Origin: Selenomonadaceae bacterium
Lineage (GTDB): Bacteria > Bacillota > Negativicutes > Selenomonadales > Selenomonadaceae
Reading direction: 5' to 3'
DNA: 64,000 bases
Assembly: GCA_022773425.1 (NCBI GenBank)
Contig: JALFBM010000027.1
Location: 1 to 64,000 of the forward strand
Shown here: piece by piece, positions 30,612 to 40,601 of the stretch
Layout of the letters: every line of letters starts with the position of its first letter
Numbering within the stretch: the stretch's first letter is position 1
Notes under the pieces: generated by a model
Told to the model about the DNA's origin: nothing
The model's input: the letters and a program-made list of their open reading frames with translations, nothing else
Database searches by the model: none
Program-made: the position numbers and the translations under genes

Positions 30612-31034
30612 ATGTTCCTCGACCAGATTATGAACGCGCCTTCGATGGATTATTTATCGAGAGGATTGATGGCCGCGAATCTGCGGCATGAGGTCATCAG
30701 CAACAATATCGCGAACGTCAATACGCCGAACTTCAAGCGCAGCCAGGTAAATTTTGAGGACCTGCTCGCGAAGGAAATGCATCTTGACGATGCTCCGAAC
30801 CAATTGAAGCTCGTGCGCACGCACGACAAGCATCTTCCGATCGGGTTGCCGGGCAAGGCGAGCCCGGTCATCGAGGAGGATGATTCGACGACCATGCGCG
30901 TGGACGGTAACAACGTCGATATCGATATCGAGATGGCCGGCCTCGCGAAGAATCAGCTGTATTATAATTCCATGGCGACGGAGCTCGGAAACTATATCTC
31001 GAGGCTGCGCAGCTCCATTACGAGCCAGAGCTGA
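30612..31034 (+). CDS. flgB: Flagellar basal body rod protein FlgB
   Basis: SRGLMAANLRHEVISNNIANVNTPNFKRSQVNFE. Confidence 0.96.
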   Translation: MFLDQIMNAPSMDYLSRGLMAANLRHEVISNNIANVNTPNFKRSQVNFEDLLAKEMHLDDAPNQLKLVRTHDKHLPIGLPGKASPVIEEDDSTTMRVDGNNVDIDIEMAGLAKNQLYYNSMATELGNYISRLRSSITSQS

Positions 31035-31086
31035 TCGGACGGTCGGATACGTCCGGCAGGCTTTAGGACAACCAGGAGGAAAAAAG

Positions 31087-31533
31087 ATGAGTATGTTTAT
31101 GGGAATCGATGCGGCGGCCTCCGGTCTCACGGCAGAGCGTCTGCGCATGGATGTCATCAGCAACAATATCGCGAACGCGAACACGACGCGGACGCGGGAG
31201 GGCGGCGCCTATCACCGCCGCTATGTCATTTTCGAGCCGCGCGAAAACGACGAGAGCTCGTTCACGAGCTTTCTGCAGAAGTCGATGCATAAGACGGCGG
31301 CGGGCAACGGTGTCCGCGCCGTCGGCATTGCCGCGGACAATGAGCAGGGCCCGCTGGTCTACGACCCGGGGCACCCGGACGCGAACGCGCAGGGCTACGT
31401 CGAGCGGCCAAATGTCAACATCGTGTCGGAAATGGTCGATATGATCACGGCCTCGCGCGCCTATGAGGCGAACACGACAACCATCGATGCTGCAAAATCG
31501 ATGGTTACGAAAGCACTGGATATCGGGAAATAA
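31087..31533 (+). CDS. flgC: Flagellar basal body rod protein FlgC
   Basis: AASGLTAERLRMDVISNNIANANTTRT...VDMITASRAYEANTTTIDAAKSM. Confidence 0.96.
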   Translation: MSMFMGIDAAASGLTAERLRMDVISNNIANANTTRTREGGAYHRRYVIFEPRENDESSFTSFLQKSMHKTAAGNGVRAVGIAADNEQGPLVYDPGHPDANAQGYVERPNVNIVSEMVDMITASRAYEANTTTIDAAKSMVTKALDIGK

Positions 31534-31576
31534 CGGGCCGACTGCCTGACAGCGGTCAGCAGAAAGGATAAAGCGA

Positions 31577-31879
31577 ATGGATATTACGCCCCTGCAGATG
31601 ACGCCGGTGCAAATGCATGCGGAGAGCCATCTCGGTGAAACGCAGCCAAAGGAAGAAGTCAAGAGCTTCGGCGATTATCTCGTCGACGCGCTGAAGAAAA
31701 CCAATGACCTTCAGCTCAACGCGGATCGTGAGAACGCGCTGCTCGCTGCCAGACAAATTGACGATGTCTCGGAAGTCGTCCTTGCGAGCCAGAAGGCGGA
31801 TCTCGCGCTGCAGCTGACCCTACAGCTCCGGAACCGCGCAGTTTCCGCTTATCAGGAAATCATGCGGATGCAGGTATAA
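31577..31879 (+). CDS. fliE: Flagellar hook-basal body complex protein FliE
   Basis: FGDYLVDALKKTNDLQLNADRENALLA...LALQLTLQLRNRAVSAYQEIMRMQV. Confidence 0.94.
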   Translation: MDITPLQMTPVQMHAESHLGETQPKEEVKSFGDYLVDALKKTNDLQLNADRENALLAARQIDDVSEVVLASQKADLALQLTLQLRNRAVSAYQEIMRMQV

Positions 31880-32001
31880 GCATGGCAGCCACCGCACCGG
31901 ATGTTATGCGAAAAGGGAAGAAACGGGCAGAGAAGAGGGGCCGGACGGCCGCATAAAGCCCGCACTTCCAAGAGAGCTCAGGGTTTGAAGGGATTGAGAT
32001 C

Positions 32002-33597
32002 ATGGGAGACTTAAAAGAGCGGTTCAAGCAGCTAAGCGACCGTTTCACAAAACGGCAGCGCTATATCATGCTTGGCGTCGCTTTGGCACTCCTGCTCGCT
32101 ATATTGGGCGTTTGTTTTTGGTATGGCAGTAAGCCGGATATGGTTCCGCTCTTTACGAATATGGAGCAGAAGGACGCCGGTGAGGTAGCCGCGAAACTGA
32201 AAGAGGACAAGGTCGAGTACAAGGTCGAGGAAACAAAACAGGGCACGACGATTCTCGTCCCGTCGAAGAATGTGCACGACGAGCGGCTGAAGCTCGCTGT
32301 GGACGGGCTGCCGCGCGGGCAGAAAGGCTTTGAGATCTTTGACGACAGCAAGCTCGGTGTCACGGAGTTCCAGAACAAGGTGAACTACCTGCAGGCCCTG
32401 CAGGGCGAGCTCACGCGCACCATCGAGCAGCTGGACGCCGTCGAGAAATGCCGCGTGCATATCGTCCTGCCGGAGGACAGCCTCTACAAGAAGAACGAAA
32501 AGCCGGCGACGGCGTCGATCATGCTGCGCCTGAAGCCCAATCAGGAGCTCACCAAAAAGGAAATCAAAGGCATCACGAACCTCGTTGCGCACAGCATCCA
32601 GGGCTTGCAGCCAGAGAACATCACCATCGTCGATGAGAGCGGCAAGCTGCTCAATGATCCGGACGACCAGGACGAGCAGAGCGTCACCGCGAAGACAATG
32701 ACGCAGCTCGACATGACGAAAAAAGTCCAGGACAACATCCAGAAGAATATCCAGTCCCTGCTCGATCAGTCGCTCGGGCGCGGCAAGGCGGTGGCGCGCG
32801 TCAGCGTGGAACTTGATTTCGACGACAAGACGACGGACCGCCAGACGTTCTCGCCGGTCGTCGATGACTCGGGGATTATCCGCAGCCAGCAGGACAGCGA
32901 CGAGACCTATAACGGCACGTCGACGAATCCTGGCGGGCCGGCCGGCGTGCAGTCGAATGTCCCGGGCTACGTTGCGCAGCAGGGCAACGCCAACGCGAAC
33001 TATGAGAAGAAAGAGTCGACGAAGAACTACGAGATCAACGAAGAGAAGCAGAAGATCGTCGCTTCCCCTGGATCGATCCGCCGCCTGAACGTCGCGGTAC
33101 TCGTCAACGACAGTGTGACCGCCGCGCAGCAGGACAGCATTATGAATGCGGTTTCCAGCGCGGCCGGCATCAACCAGGACCGCGGTGACACGATCTCGGT
33201 CGAGCCGTTGCCGTTCAGCTCGGCGGATGCGGATGCGCAGGCCGCTGAGGAACAGGCCGCCAAGGACCGCGCGAACCGCAACGTCTACATGATCCTCGCC
33301 GGATTCCTGCTCGTGCTCGCGCTGCTGACGGGCGCCTACGCGATCCACCGCCGCAAAAAGCAGCAGGAGCCCGAGGCCCTGGAAGAGGAGAAAAGGCAGC
33401 AGGAAGAGGAGCGCCGCGAGCGCGACGAGGCAAGAAGGAAAGCTATGGCAGAAGCAGGAGAGACCGAGGACGAGGGGGAACTCTCGGAAGAGGAGCAGCA
33501 GCATCTCAACGAGAAGCAGACCATCCAGGAACTCATCGACAAAAAACCTGCGGAGATGGCGATGCTCATCAAGACCTGGCTATCGGAGGAAGAGTAA
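32002..33597 (+). CDS. fliF: Flagellar MS-ring protein FliF
   Basis: VPLFTNMEQKDAGEVAAKLKEDKVEYKVEETKQGTTILVPSKNVHDERLKLAVDGLP. Confidence 0.97.
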   Translation: MGDLKERFKQLSDRFTKRQRYIMLGVALALLLAILGVCFWYGSKPDMVPLFTNMEQKDAGEVAAKLKEDKVEYKVEETKQGTTILVPSKNVHDERLKLAVDGLPRGQKGFEIFDDSKLGVTEFQNKVNYLQALQGELTRTIEQLDAVEKCRVHIVLPEDSLYKKNEKPATASIMLRLKPNQELTKKEIKGITNLVAHSIQGLQPENITIVDESGKLLNDPDDQDEQSVTAKTMTQLDMTKKVQDNIQKNIQSLLDQSLGRGKAVARVSVELDFDDKTTDRQTFSPVVDDSGIIRSQQDSDETYNGTSTNPGGPAGVQSNVPGYVAQQGNANANYEKKESTKNYEINEEKQKIVASPGSIRRLNVAVLVNDSVTAAQQDSIMNAVSSAAGINQDRGDTISVEPLPFSSADADAQAAEEQAAKDRANRNVYMILAGFLLVLALLTGAYAIHRRKKQQEPEALEEEKRQQEEERRERDEARRKAMAEAGETEDEGELSEEEQQHLNEKQTIQELIDKKPAEMAMLIKTWLSEEE

Positions 33598-33600
33598 GCT

Positions 33601-34626
33601 ATGGCAGATATGTACGGACAAAGCGAACAGGAGCTCTCCAACGAGGAGAAAGCCGCGGTATTGTTTATCGCGCTGGGACCGGAGTATTCCGCAAAGCTCT
33701 TTCAGCATCTTGACGACGACGAAATCGAGAAGATCACGCTCGGCATCGCGAACCATAAGCAGGTGAGCGCGGAGCAGAAGCAGGCCGTCATCAGCGAATT
33801 CTACCAGATGGCGATGGCGAAGGACTACATTTCGACTGGTGGCCTTGAGTACGCGCAGGGCGTACTCGAAAAGGCGCTCGGTGCCGAAAAGGCCAACGAG
33901 ATCATCAGCCGCCTCACGACGAGCTTGCAGGTCCGCCCGTTCGACTTCCTGCGCAAGACGGATCCGTCGCAGCTGCTGAACTTTATCCAGAACGAACATC
34001 CGCAGACCATCGCGCTGATCATGGCGTATCTCGAGCCGGATCAGGCCGCGACGGTCCTGTCCGCGCTGTCTCCGGACGCGCAGGCCGATGTCGCGAAGCG
34101 CATCGCACAGATGGACCGTACGTCGCCGGAGATCATCCGCGAGGTCGAGCGCGTGCTCGAGCGCAAGCTCTCGTCCCTCGTCACGCAGGATTTTACGTCG
34201 GCAGGCGGCATTCAGTCCATCGTCGACGTGCTCAACAACGTCGACCGCACGACGGAGAAATCCATTCTCGAACAGCTCGAGGTCGACTCGCCGGAGCTCG
34301 CCGAGGAAATCAAGAAGCGCATGTTCGTGTTCGAGGACATCGTGCAGCTCGACGACCGCTCGCTGCAGCTCGTGCTGCGCGGCGTCGATACGAAAGATCT
34401 TTCTCTCGCACTCAAGGCGACGCCGAAGGAAGTGGCCGACAAGGTCTACAAGAATATGTCGAAGCGTGCGGGCGATATGCTGCGCGAGGAAATCGAGTTC
34501 ATGGGCCCGGTCAAGATCCGCGACGTCGAGGAGGCACAGCAGAAGATCGTCGGTATCATCCGCAACCTCGAGGACAAGGGCGAGATTGTGGTCGCACATG
34601 GCAAGGGGGACGAGATGATTGTCTAA
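33601..34626 (+). CDS. fliG: Flagellar motor switch protein FliG
   Basis: KAAVLFIALGPEYSAKLFQHLDDDEIEKITLGIA...MFVFEDIVQLDDRSLQLVLRGVD. Confidence 0.98.
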   Translation: MADMYGQSEQELSNEEKAAVLFIALGPEYSAKLFQHLDDDEIEKITLGIANHKQVSAEQKQAVISEFYQMAMAKDYISTGGLEYAQGVLEKALGAEKANEIISRLTTSLQVRPFDFLRKTDPSQLLNFIQNEHPQTIALIMAYLEPDQAATVLSALSPDAQADVAKRIAQMDRTSPEIIREVERVLERKLSSLVTQDFTSAGGIQSIVDVLNNVDRTTEKSILEQLEVDSPELAEEIKKRMFVFEDIVQLDDRSLQLVLRGVDTKDLSLALKATPKEVADKVYKNMSKRAGDMLREEIEFMGPVKIRDVEEAQQKIVGIIRNLEDKGEIVVAHGKGDEMIV

Positions 34627-35422
34627 GGTCATCAAGGCGCCGGTTTTCGAGGATGACCCGCGTTCCATCGAGACGCCGAAGGTTTCTCCGGAACCGGAGG
34701 CCGCCGTCGCTGCCAGCGGTGGGAACGACGGTTTCAACGATGAGACACGCGCGACGATGCTGCAGGAGATTGCGGCGAAAGAGGACCGCGCGAATCAGCT
34801 GTTGCGCGACGCACAGGTGCAGGCGGATATCCTGCGGCAGAATGCGCAGACCGATTACGACAAGCGCATGAACGAGGCGCAGACGGAGATCGACGCGAAA
34901 CGCGAGGAGGCTCGCCAGCAGGGACATGACGAAGGGTTTGCCGAGGGAAAGGCCGAGGGAACCGAGCAGGCAAAAAAAGACATGGCCGAGGCCATAAGCG
35001 CGGCCAACGCCAAGGCGGAAAAGACGCTGCAGGACGCGAAGGAAGCCGCGCAGGATTACGTGCAGCACGCGGAGGAGCAGATTGCAACCCTGGCGATGGC
35101 GGCCGTCGAGAAAATCCTGCCGCAACATTTCATCGATGTACCGCAGGTCGTGTTGCCGGTCGTCCGCGATGCCATCGCGCAGGTCAAGGACCAGAAGGAG
35201 ATCGTCGTGCACGTCCCGCCGGAGGCCTACGATATGGTGCTGATGGCGCGCGATGAGTTCCGCAGCATGTTGCCGGGCGGTGACACGAGCCTTGAAATCC
35301 GGTCCGACGAGGCGTTGAAGCCCGGCGACTGCATGGTCGAGACGCCGAACGGCAGCGTGGACGCGCGGCTTTCCACGCAGCTCGCGGCCGTCAGGCAGGC
35401 AGTACAGGATGTCATGGCATAG
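34619..35422 (+). CDS. fliH: Flagellar assembly protein FliH
   Basis: Coiled-coil, positional between fliG and fliI; VHVPPEAYDMVLMARDEFRSML C-terminal FliH-type domain; TTG start overlapping fliG. Confidence 0.88.
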   Translation: MSKVIKAPVFEDDPRSIETPKVSPEPEAAVAASGGNDGFNDETRATMLQEIAAKEDRANQLLRDAQVQADILRQNAQTDYDKRMNEAQTEIDAKREEARQQGHDEGFAEGKAEGTEQAKKDMAEAISAANAKAEKTLQDAKEAAQDYVQHAEEQIATLAMAAVEKILPQHFIDVPQVVLPVVRDAIAQVKDQKEIVVHVPPEAYDMVLMARDEFRSMLPGGDTSLEIRSDEALKPGDCMVETPNGSVDARLSTQLAAVRQAVQDVMA

Positions 35423-35436
35423 AGGAATGGCGGAAT

Positions 35437-36750
35437 ATGCAGATCGATGTTCAAAAGTTTAAGGACGCCATTGCGTCCTGTCACACGATGAAGCTCACTG
35501 GCAAGGTCACACAGGTCATCGGACTCGTCATCGAGTCGCAGGGGCCGACGGTCAGCGTCGGGGAGCTCTGCTACGTGCGTTCGCATTTCCCCCACGTGCC
35601 GCCGCTCCCGGCAGAGGTTGTCGGATTCCGCGAGGGCTATGTCATGCTGATGCCGATCGGTGACATGCGGGGCATTGGCCCTGGCTGTGAGGTCGTCTCT
35701 GCACAGAAGACGCTTCGCGTCAAGGTCGGCCGCGAGTTGCTCGGGCGGGTCCTCGACGGTCTCGGCAACCCCATGGACGGCAAAGGGCCCATTCTGTCGG
35801 AAAAAGAATATCCGCTGCAGGCGGCGCCGCCGGATCCGCTGAAACGGCCGCGCATCCACAACAGCCTCTACGTCGGCGTCCGAGCCATCGACGGTCTGAT
35901 CACCATGGGCGAGGGACAGCGCATCGGCATCATGGCTGGTTCCGGTGTCGGGAAATCCACGCTGCTCTCGATGATCGCGCGGAACACCGAGGCGGACATC
36001 AGCGTCATCGCACTGGTCGGCGAGCGCGGCCGTGAGGTTCGCGATTTCATCGAGCGCGACCTCGGCGAGGAGGGCATGAAGCGTTCCGTCGTCGTTGTCG
36101 CGACGTCGGATCAGCCGGCCCTCGTCCGCATCAAAGGGGCGATGACCGCAACGGCGATTGCGGAGTATTTTCGCGACCAGGGACACAAGGTTATCTTGAT
36201 GATGGATTCGGTCACGCGTTTTGCGATGGCGCAGCGCGAGGTCGGCCTGACCATCGGGGAGCCGCCGGCGACGCGCGGCTATACGCCGTCGGTCTTCGCG
36301 ATGCTGCCGAAATTGCTCGAGCGCGCGGGCACGAGCGACAAGGGCTCGATCACCGGGATCTACACGGTGCTCGTCGACGGCGACGATATGAACGAGCCGA
36401 TCGCCGATGCGGTTCGCTCGATTCTCGACGGACATATCGTGCTGTCGCGCGATATCGCGGCGCAGAATCATTTCCCGGCCATCGACATCATGACGAGCGT
36501 CAGCCGTGTCATGGGCGATGTCGTTTCGAAGGAACACCTGAAGGCGGCACAGCGCATGCGCCAGCTCATGGCGGTTTATCGCGACGCGGAGGACCTCATC
36601 CACATCGGCGCGTACGTCAAGGGCTCGAGTGCGAAAATCGATGCGTCCATCGAAAAGATCGACGCCATCAACGATTTCCTTTGCCAGGGGATCTTTGAAG
36701 TGGATACCTATGAAGATACGGAGAAGAAGCTCGAAAGCATCACGGGATGA
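35437..36750 (+). CDS. fliI: Flagellum-specific ATP synthase FliI
   Basis: GIMAGSGVGKSTLLSMIARNTEADISVIALVGERGREVRDFIERDLG. Confidence 0.98.
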   Translation: MQIDVQKFKDAIASCHTMKLTGKVTQVIGLVIESQGPTVSVGELCYVRSHFPHVPPLPAEVVGFREGYVMLMPIGDMRGIGPGCEVVSAQKTLRVKVGRELLGRVLDGLGNPMDGKGPILSEKEYPLQAAPPDPLKRPRIHNSLYVGVRAIDGLITMGEGQRIGIMAGSGVGKSTLLSMIARNTEADISVIALVGERGREVRDFIERDLGEEGMKRSVVVVATSDQPALVRIKGAMTATAIAEYFRDQGHKVILMMDSVTRFAMAQREVGLTIGEPPATRGYTPSVFAMLPKLLERAGTSDKGSITGIYTVLVDGDDMNEPIADAVRSILDGHIVLSRDIAAQNHFPAIDIMTSVSRVMGDVVSKEHLKAAQRMRQLMAVYRDAEDLIHIGAYVKGSSAKIDASIEKIDAINDFLCQGIFEVDTYEDTEKKLESITG

Positions 36751-36755
36751 GATAG

Positions 36756-37217
36756 ATGAAGAAATTCAAGTTTCAGCTCGAAACCCTGCTGAAAGTTACG
36801 CGCATGAAGAAGGAGAACGCGGAGGCCGCCTATGCGGAAGCCACGAGGAAGCTCGAGGATCAGCGTGCACATCTGCAGCTTCTGCTCGATGAGATGCAGC
36901 AGGGGCAGCGCGACTACGAGAAGATTTCCCGCGAGGGAACGCGCATCAAGGTCGGCCGCATTATGCAGTTCAACAGTTTCTTTGCGTGGAAGCGCGAGCA
37001 GATCGAGATGCAGAACAACCTGATCCTGCAGAGCCGCGCCGAAAAACAGAAAAAACTCAAAGAGCTCATGGAGGTCATGCGCTACTTGAAAAGCATCGAG
37101 CAGCTCAAGGACCGGAAATGGCAGGAATACAAAGACGAAATGATGCATGAGGAGCAGAAGGTGCTCGATGAGCTCGGGCAACAGCTCGTCATGCGCAGAA
37201 AGGAAGCGGCTTCATGA
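36756..37217 (+). CDS. fliJ: Flagellar export protein FliJ
   Basis: KKFKFQLETLLKVTRMKKENAEAAYAEA coiled-coil; position after fliI. Confidence 0.92.
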   Translation: MKKFKFQLETLLKVTRMKKENAEAAYAEATRKLEDQRAHLQLLLDEMQQGQRDYEKISREGTRIKVGRIMQFNSFFAWKREQIEMQNNLILQSRAEKQKKLKELMEVMRYLKSIEQLKDRKWQEYKDEMMHEEQKVLDELGQQLVMRRKEAAS

Positions 37218-37831
37218 TCAACTTGAACGGGGTTCATGAGATTCAGGCGCGCATCGCGGCCATTCAGCAGAAATTCGGCATCCCCGGCGGCGTGCCGGGA
37301 ATGGATTTCGGCAGTACGCTGCAGAAAGAAATCGATAAGGGCAGCGGCGGGACACAGGGCGTGCCTGCGCGCCATCCGTCCGCGCAGGCACGTCCTGCAC
37401 AGGATAGCGCAGCGCCGTCGATGGCTGCACCGGCCATCGACGCGGATCTGCCGCCGGCGAATCCGACGCTCTCGAACCTGATTCAGGAGGCTGCGCAGAA
37501 ATATCAGGTGGATCCCAAGCTCGTTTCGGCGATCGCCGAGGTGGAATCCGGAGGAAATCCGTCCGCCATATCGCCAGCCGGAGCCATCGGCGTCATGCAG
37601 CTGATGCCCGGAACAGCAGAGGGCCTTGGCGTCAATCCCTACGACGAGCGTCAGAACATCGAGGGCGGGGCGAAATACCTCCGGCAGATGCTCGACGCAT
37701 TCGGTGGTGATGTGCGCAAGGCCGTCGCCGCGTACAACGCGGGCCCGCAGGCCGTCAAGGAGTACGGCGGCGTGCCGCCGTATCGTGAGACGCAGAACTA
37801 TGTGAACAAGGTGCTCGATCTCTATCGATAA
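37214..37831 (+). CDS. Lytic transglycosylase SLT domain protein in flagellar operon
   Basis: AQKYQVDPKLVSAIAEVESGGNPSAISPAGAIGVMQLMPGTAEGLGVNPYDERQNIEGGAKYLRQML. Confidence 0.94.
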   Translation: MINLNGVHEIQARIAAIQQKFGIPGGVPGMDFGSTLQKEIDKGSGGTQGVPARHPSAQARPAQDSAAPSMAAPAIDADLPPANPTLSNLIQEAAQKYQVDPKLVSAIAEVESGGNPSAISPAGAIGVMQLMPGTAEGLGVNPYDERQNIEGGAKYLRQMLDAFGGDVRKAVAAYNAGPQAVKEYGGVPPYRETQNYVNKVLDLYR

Positions 37832-37859
37832 GAGAAGCTAGCAGAAGGCAGGGGAAGAC

Positions 37860-38459
37860 ATGGCCGGAAAGAAAGAGAAAGTCAAGAAGTTTTTTAAGGG
37901 ATTTATCGTCCTTTTACTGCTTCTGGCTTTGATTATCGGTGGGTTTGCGCTTGGCATCTATCTGCGCATTTTCAATACGCAAGACGCGAACGAGAAATTC
38001 GGGCTATACAATCTGCCGGTGATCGGCCGCTATTTTGTGAAGCCTGCGCCGAAAGAATCCCCGATCGAGGAGGATACATCGTCCGGTGAAAATCCGGCGG
38101 CACAGGAAGACCAGCAGAAACAGAAGCAGAAGAAAATTTCACAAAAGGATATCGAAAAGCAGCAGAAGGAACGCGAAGCCGCCGAACGCAAGCGCGTGTC
38201 GAAACTTGCCCGTCTCTACAACAACATGAAGCCGCAGGACGCCGCGAGTGCGATGGATACGCTTGACGATGACCTCTGCGTCGCTATCTTGCAGCGCATG
38301 GATGAAGGGCAGGCGGCAAAGATTCTGTCGGCGTTCCAGCCATCGAAGGCGGGACGGCTGACGCAACTCATGTATGAGGGCACGAAGAAGCAGATGATGC
38401 CGACGAGCGGCGCGGATGGTCAGCAGCCGGGCAGCGGTGCGGATGGCCAAAACGGCTAA
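37860..38459 (+). CDS. MotE/FliJ-partner-like flagellar membrane protein
   Basis: N-terminal TM, coiled-coil, C-terminal KLARLYNNMKPQDAASAMDTLDDDLCVAILQRMDEGQAAKILSAFQPSKAGRLTQLM (MgtE N/MotE-like). Confidence 0.8.
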   Translation: MAGKKEKVKKFFKGFIVLLLLLALIIGGFALGIYLRIFNTQDANEKFGLYNLPVIGRYFVKPAPKESPIEEDTSSGENPAAQEDQQKQKQKKISQKDIEKQQKEREAAERKRVSKLARLYNNMKPQDAASAMDTLDDDLCVAILQRMDEGQAAKILSAFQPSKAGRLTQLMYEGTKKQMMPTSGADGQQPGSGADGQNG

Positions 38460-38569
38460 AAAGGGATGGTTCTGGTGGATTTCCCCCTATCGTTGGATTT
38501 AAGTTCTTGAAACGATCCAACGATATATTTTTTGTGAGAAAGAACTCACCCGTGAAGGGAAGTGAATCT

Positions 38570-40567
38570 ATGGCAGATACGAATATCGCGAGTCTGCTGA
38601 GCGTGCAGGCTTCGACGTCGTCGTCTGCACCGGCATCCAGGACGGCGGGTGTGGATCCTGCCGGGAGCAAGGCTGCTCCTGACGATACGCATACCTTTGG
38701 TCAGGCCTTGCATCGCGTTTCGGCGCGGGAGGATTCCAGCAGCCAGGGCACTCAGAATGGCGCGGCGGCAAAGGATTCTCTGCAGGGCAGCGCGGATGGC
38801 AGGGATGTGCAGGACGCGCAGGGAAAACAGAATAGCGGAAAGGCAGACGCAAAGAGCAGGGATGCGGCGCAAAGCCATGCCAAGAATGTGGCAGAGAAAA
38901 CGGCGGATACGCCAGCGCTAACACAGGATGCGGAGGATGACGGCAAGGCGGTAAAGGCCGACGCGCAGCCGACACAGATGGTGAACCTGCTTTTTTCTGT
39001 GCTCGAAATGCAGGAGCAGCCGTCTGAGGTGCCGGATGAGGCCAGTGGCTTGACGGACGCAGTCATGCCGACGAGCACGGCGGTTTGTGCAACGGATACG
39101 AGGTATGCTGCAAATCCGGTGAATTCCGCGAATCCGGCGCTGCAGACGATTCTCCCGCAAGCGGAGGACGTGTCGGCCAAGGGGCAGGATATGCTGAAGG
39201 TCTTGTCCGGTCAAGGATGGCAGACCACCGAAGCCAGGGCATCGCAGCATGCACAGGCCGTCGCGGAAACGGCTCTTGCGGAAGCGGCTTCCGTTCAGGA
39301 AGCCGTGCATGCCATGCTCCAGGAAAGCGGAACCTCCGCCGATCTGACGGCTGCGCTGCAGGGCTTGAGCAGTCCGGCGATCCTACAGGCAAAGCGAGGT
39401 AGCGCTGCAGAGCCTGATTCGGCGTTGTCGAAACTGGTCAGCTTGACGCGGCAGACGGTCGCGGAAACAGCTTCTGTTGATATGGACACCGCCGAAGCGA
39501 TAGCTCAGCAAAATGCGGCTGCCACTACGACGGATGTTTTAACCGGCGAAGCGCCAAAGCCTGCGCCCACGTTACAGCAGCCTTCCGCGCAGGTCGAAGC
39601 GCTTTCCCCCATGACGGGGCGCGTAGAGGTGGTAACGGAAGGAGCGCCGCAGGAACTGCAGACACAGTCCCGTCTGGTCCATCTGACCAGCCCGGCCGAT
39701 GCCGCGCAGGCCACCAGTGGGGCAGATACCGATGCCGTGCAGACCGCAGCGCTTTCCCCCATGACGGGGCGCGTAGAGGTGGTAACGGAGGGAGCGCCGC
39801 AGGAACTGCAGACACCGTCCCGTCTGGTCCATCTGACCAGCCCGGCCGATGCCGCGCAAGCCACCAGTGGGGCAGATGCCGATGCCGTGCAGACCGCACT
39901 GCAACAGGCGGTGCGGTCTTTCAAGGACGCACCGTTCGGAGACAGTTCGTCGAACGGGCAGGATACGACCGGTTCACAGGAAACGGGAAAGGCCGAGACC
40001 GTGTCTCAGACCGGCTCCGGCAGCCCGACGGCCTCTGTCAGCGCGTTCCAGCAGGCGGTGCATCAGAGCATCCACGGCGCGCAGGACACCACGCAGACAC
40101 CGCAGACGGCGCAGCAGGACTACCACATCCAGCAGCAGATCGTCGATCAGGCGCGGCTTATCCGCCGTGGCGAGGATACGCAGATGGTCATCCGGTTGAA
40201 GCCAGAGCATCTCGGCAACCTGATGCTGAAGGTTTCCGTTTCGGCGGATGGCAGCGTCACTGCGTCGTTCCACAGCGATAATGCGCAGGTTCGCACGATC
40301 ATCGAGAATTCCCTTAGCCAGCTTCGGACGGAGCTCAATCAACAGGGCATCAAGGTCGATCAGGTCGAAGTCTATGCGGGCCTCGCAGACGGCGGCTTGC
40401 CGCAGCAGAGCGGTCAACACCAGAGCGGTCAGCGGCAGGGCGGCCGGCATGCGATGCGCAGCACGCGGGAGGGTGTCGAAGCCCTGGAGGACGAACAGAA
40501 TCTTCAGGCGGTGCTCGCCCAGCAGAGCGGCGAGAATTCGGCAGCTGGCATCGACTACCGCGTATGA
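38570..40567 (+). CDS. fliK: Flagellar hook-length control protein FliK
   Basis: Long Ala/Gln/Thr-rich N-part, conserved C-terminal TQMVIRLKPEHLGNLMLKVSVSADGSVTASFHSDNAQVRTIIENSLSQLRTELNQQGIKV. Confidence 0.93.
   Translation: MADTNIASLLSVQASTSSSAPASRTAGVDPAGSKAAPDDTHTFGQALHRVSAREDSSSQGTQNGAAAKDSLQGSADGRDVQDAQGKQNSGKADAKSRDAAQSHAKNVAEKTADTPALTQDAEDDGKAVKADAQPTQMVNLLFSVLEMQEQPSEVPDEASGLTDAVMPTSTAVCATDTRYAANPVNSANPALQTILPQAEDVSAKGQDMLKVLSGQGWQTTEARASQHAQAVAETALAEAASVQEAVHAMLQESGTSADLTAALQGLSSPAILQAKRGSAAEPDSALSKLVSLTRQTVAETASVDMDTAEAIAQQNAAATTTDVLTGEAPKPAPTLQQPSAQVEALSPMTGRVEVVTEGAPQELQTQSRLVHLTSPADAAQATSGADTDAVQTAALSPMTGRVEVVTEGAPQELQTPSRLVHLTSPADAAQATSGADADAVQTALQQAVRSFKDAPFGDSSSNGQDTTGSQETGKAETVSQTGSGSPTASVSAFQQAVHQSIHGAQDTTQTPQTAQQDYHIQQQIVDQARLIRRGEDTQMVIRLKPEHLGNLMLKVSVSADGSVTASFHSDNAQVRTIIENSLSQLRTELNQQGIKVDQVEVYAGLADGGLPQQSGQHQSGQRQGGRHAMRSTREGVEALEDEQNLQAVLAQQSGENSAAGIDYRV
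39599..39898 (+). repeat. Two tandem 150-bp in-frame repeats within fliK
   Basis: Copies 39599-39748 and 39749-39898 differ at only about five positions; encode ALSPMTGRVEVVTEGAPQELQT.SRLVHLTSPADAAQATSGAD.DAVQTA twice. Confidence 0.95.
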
Positions 40568-40601
40568 TTCTATTTCATAGAAAAAGTTTGGAGGGATAAG
40601 C

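Noticed and set aside
39505-39924. Cluster of minus-strand ORFs with internal repeats in fliK
   Set aside because: Antisense of the fliK 150-bp tandem repeat; repetition is inherited from fliK, not a CRISPR array or separate gene.
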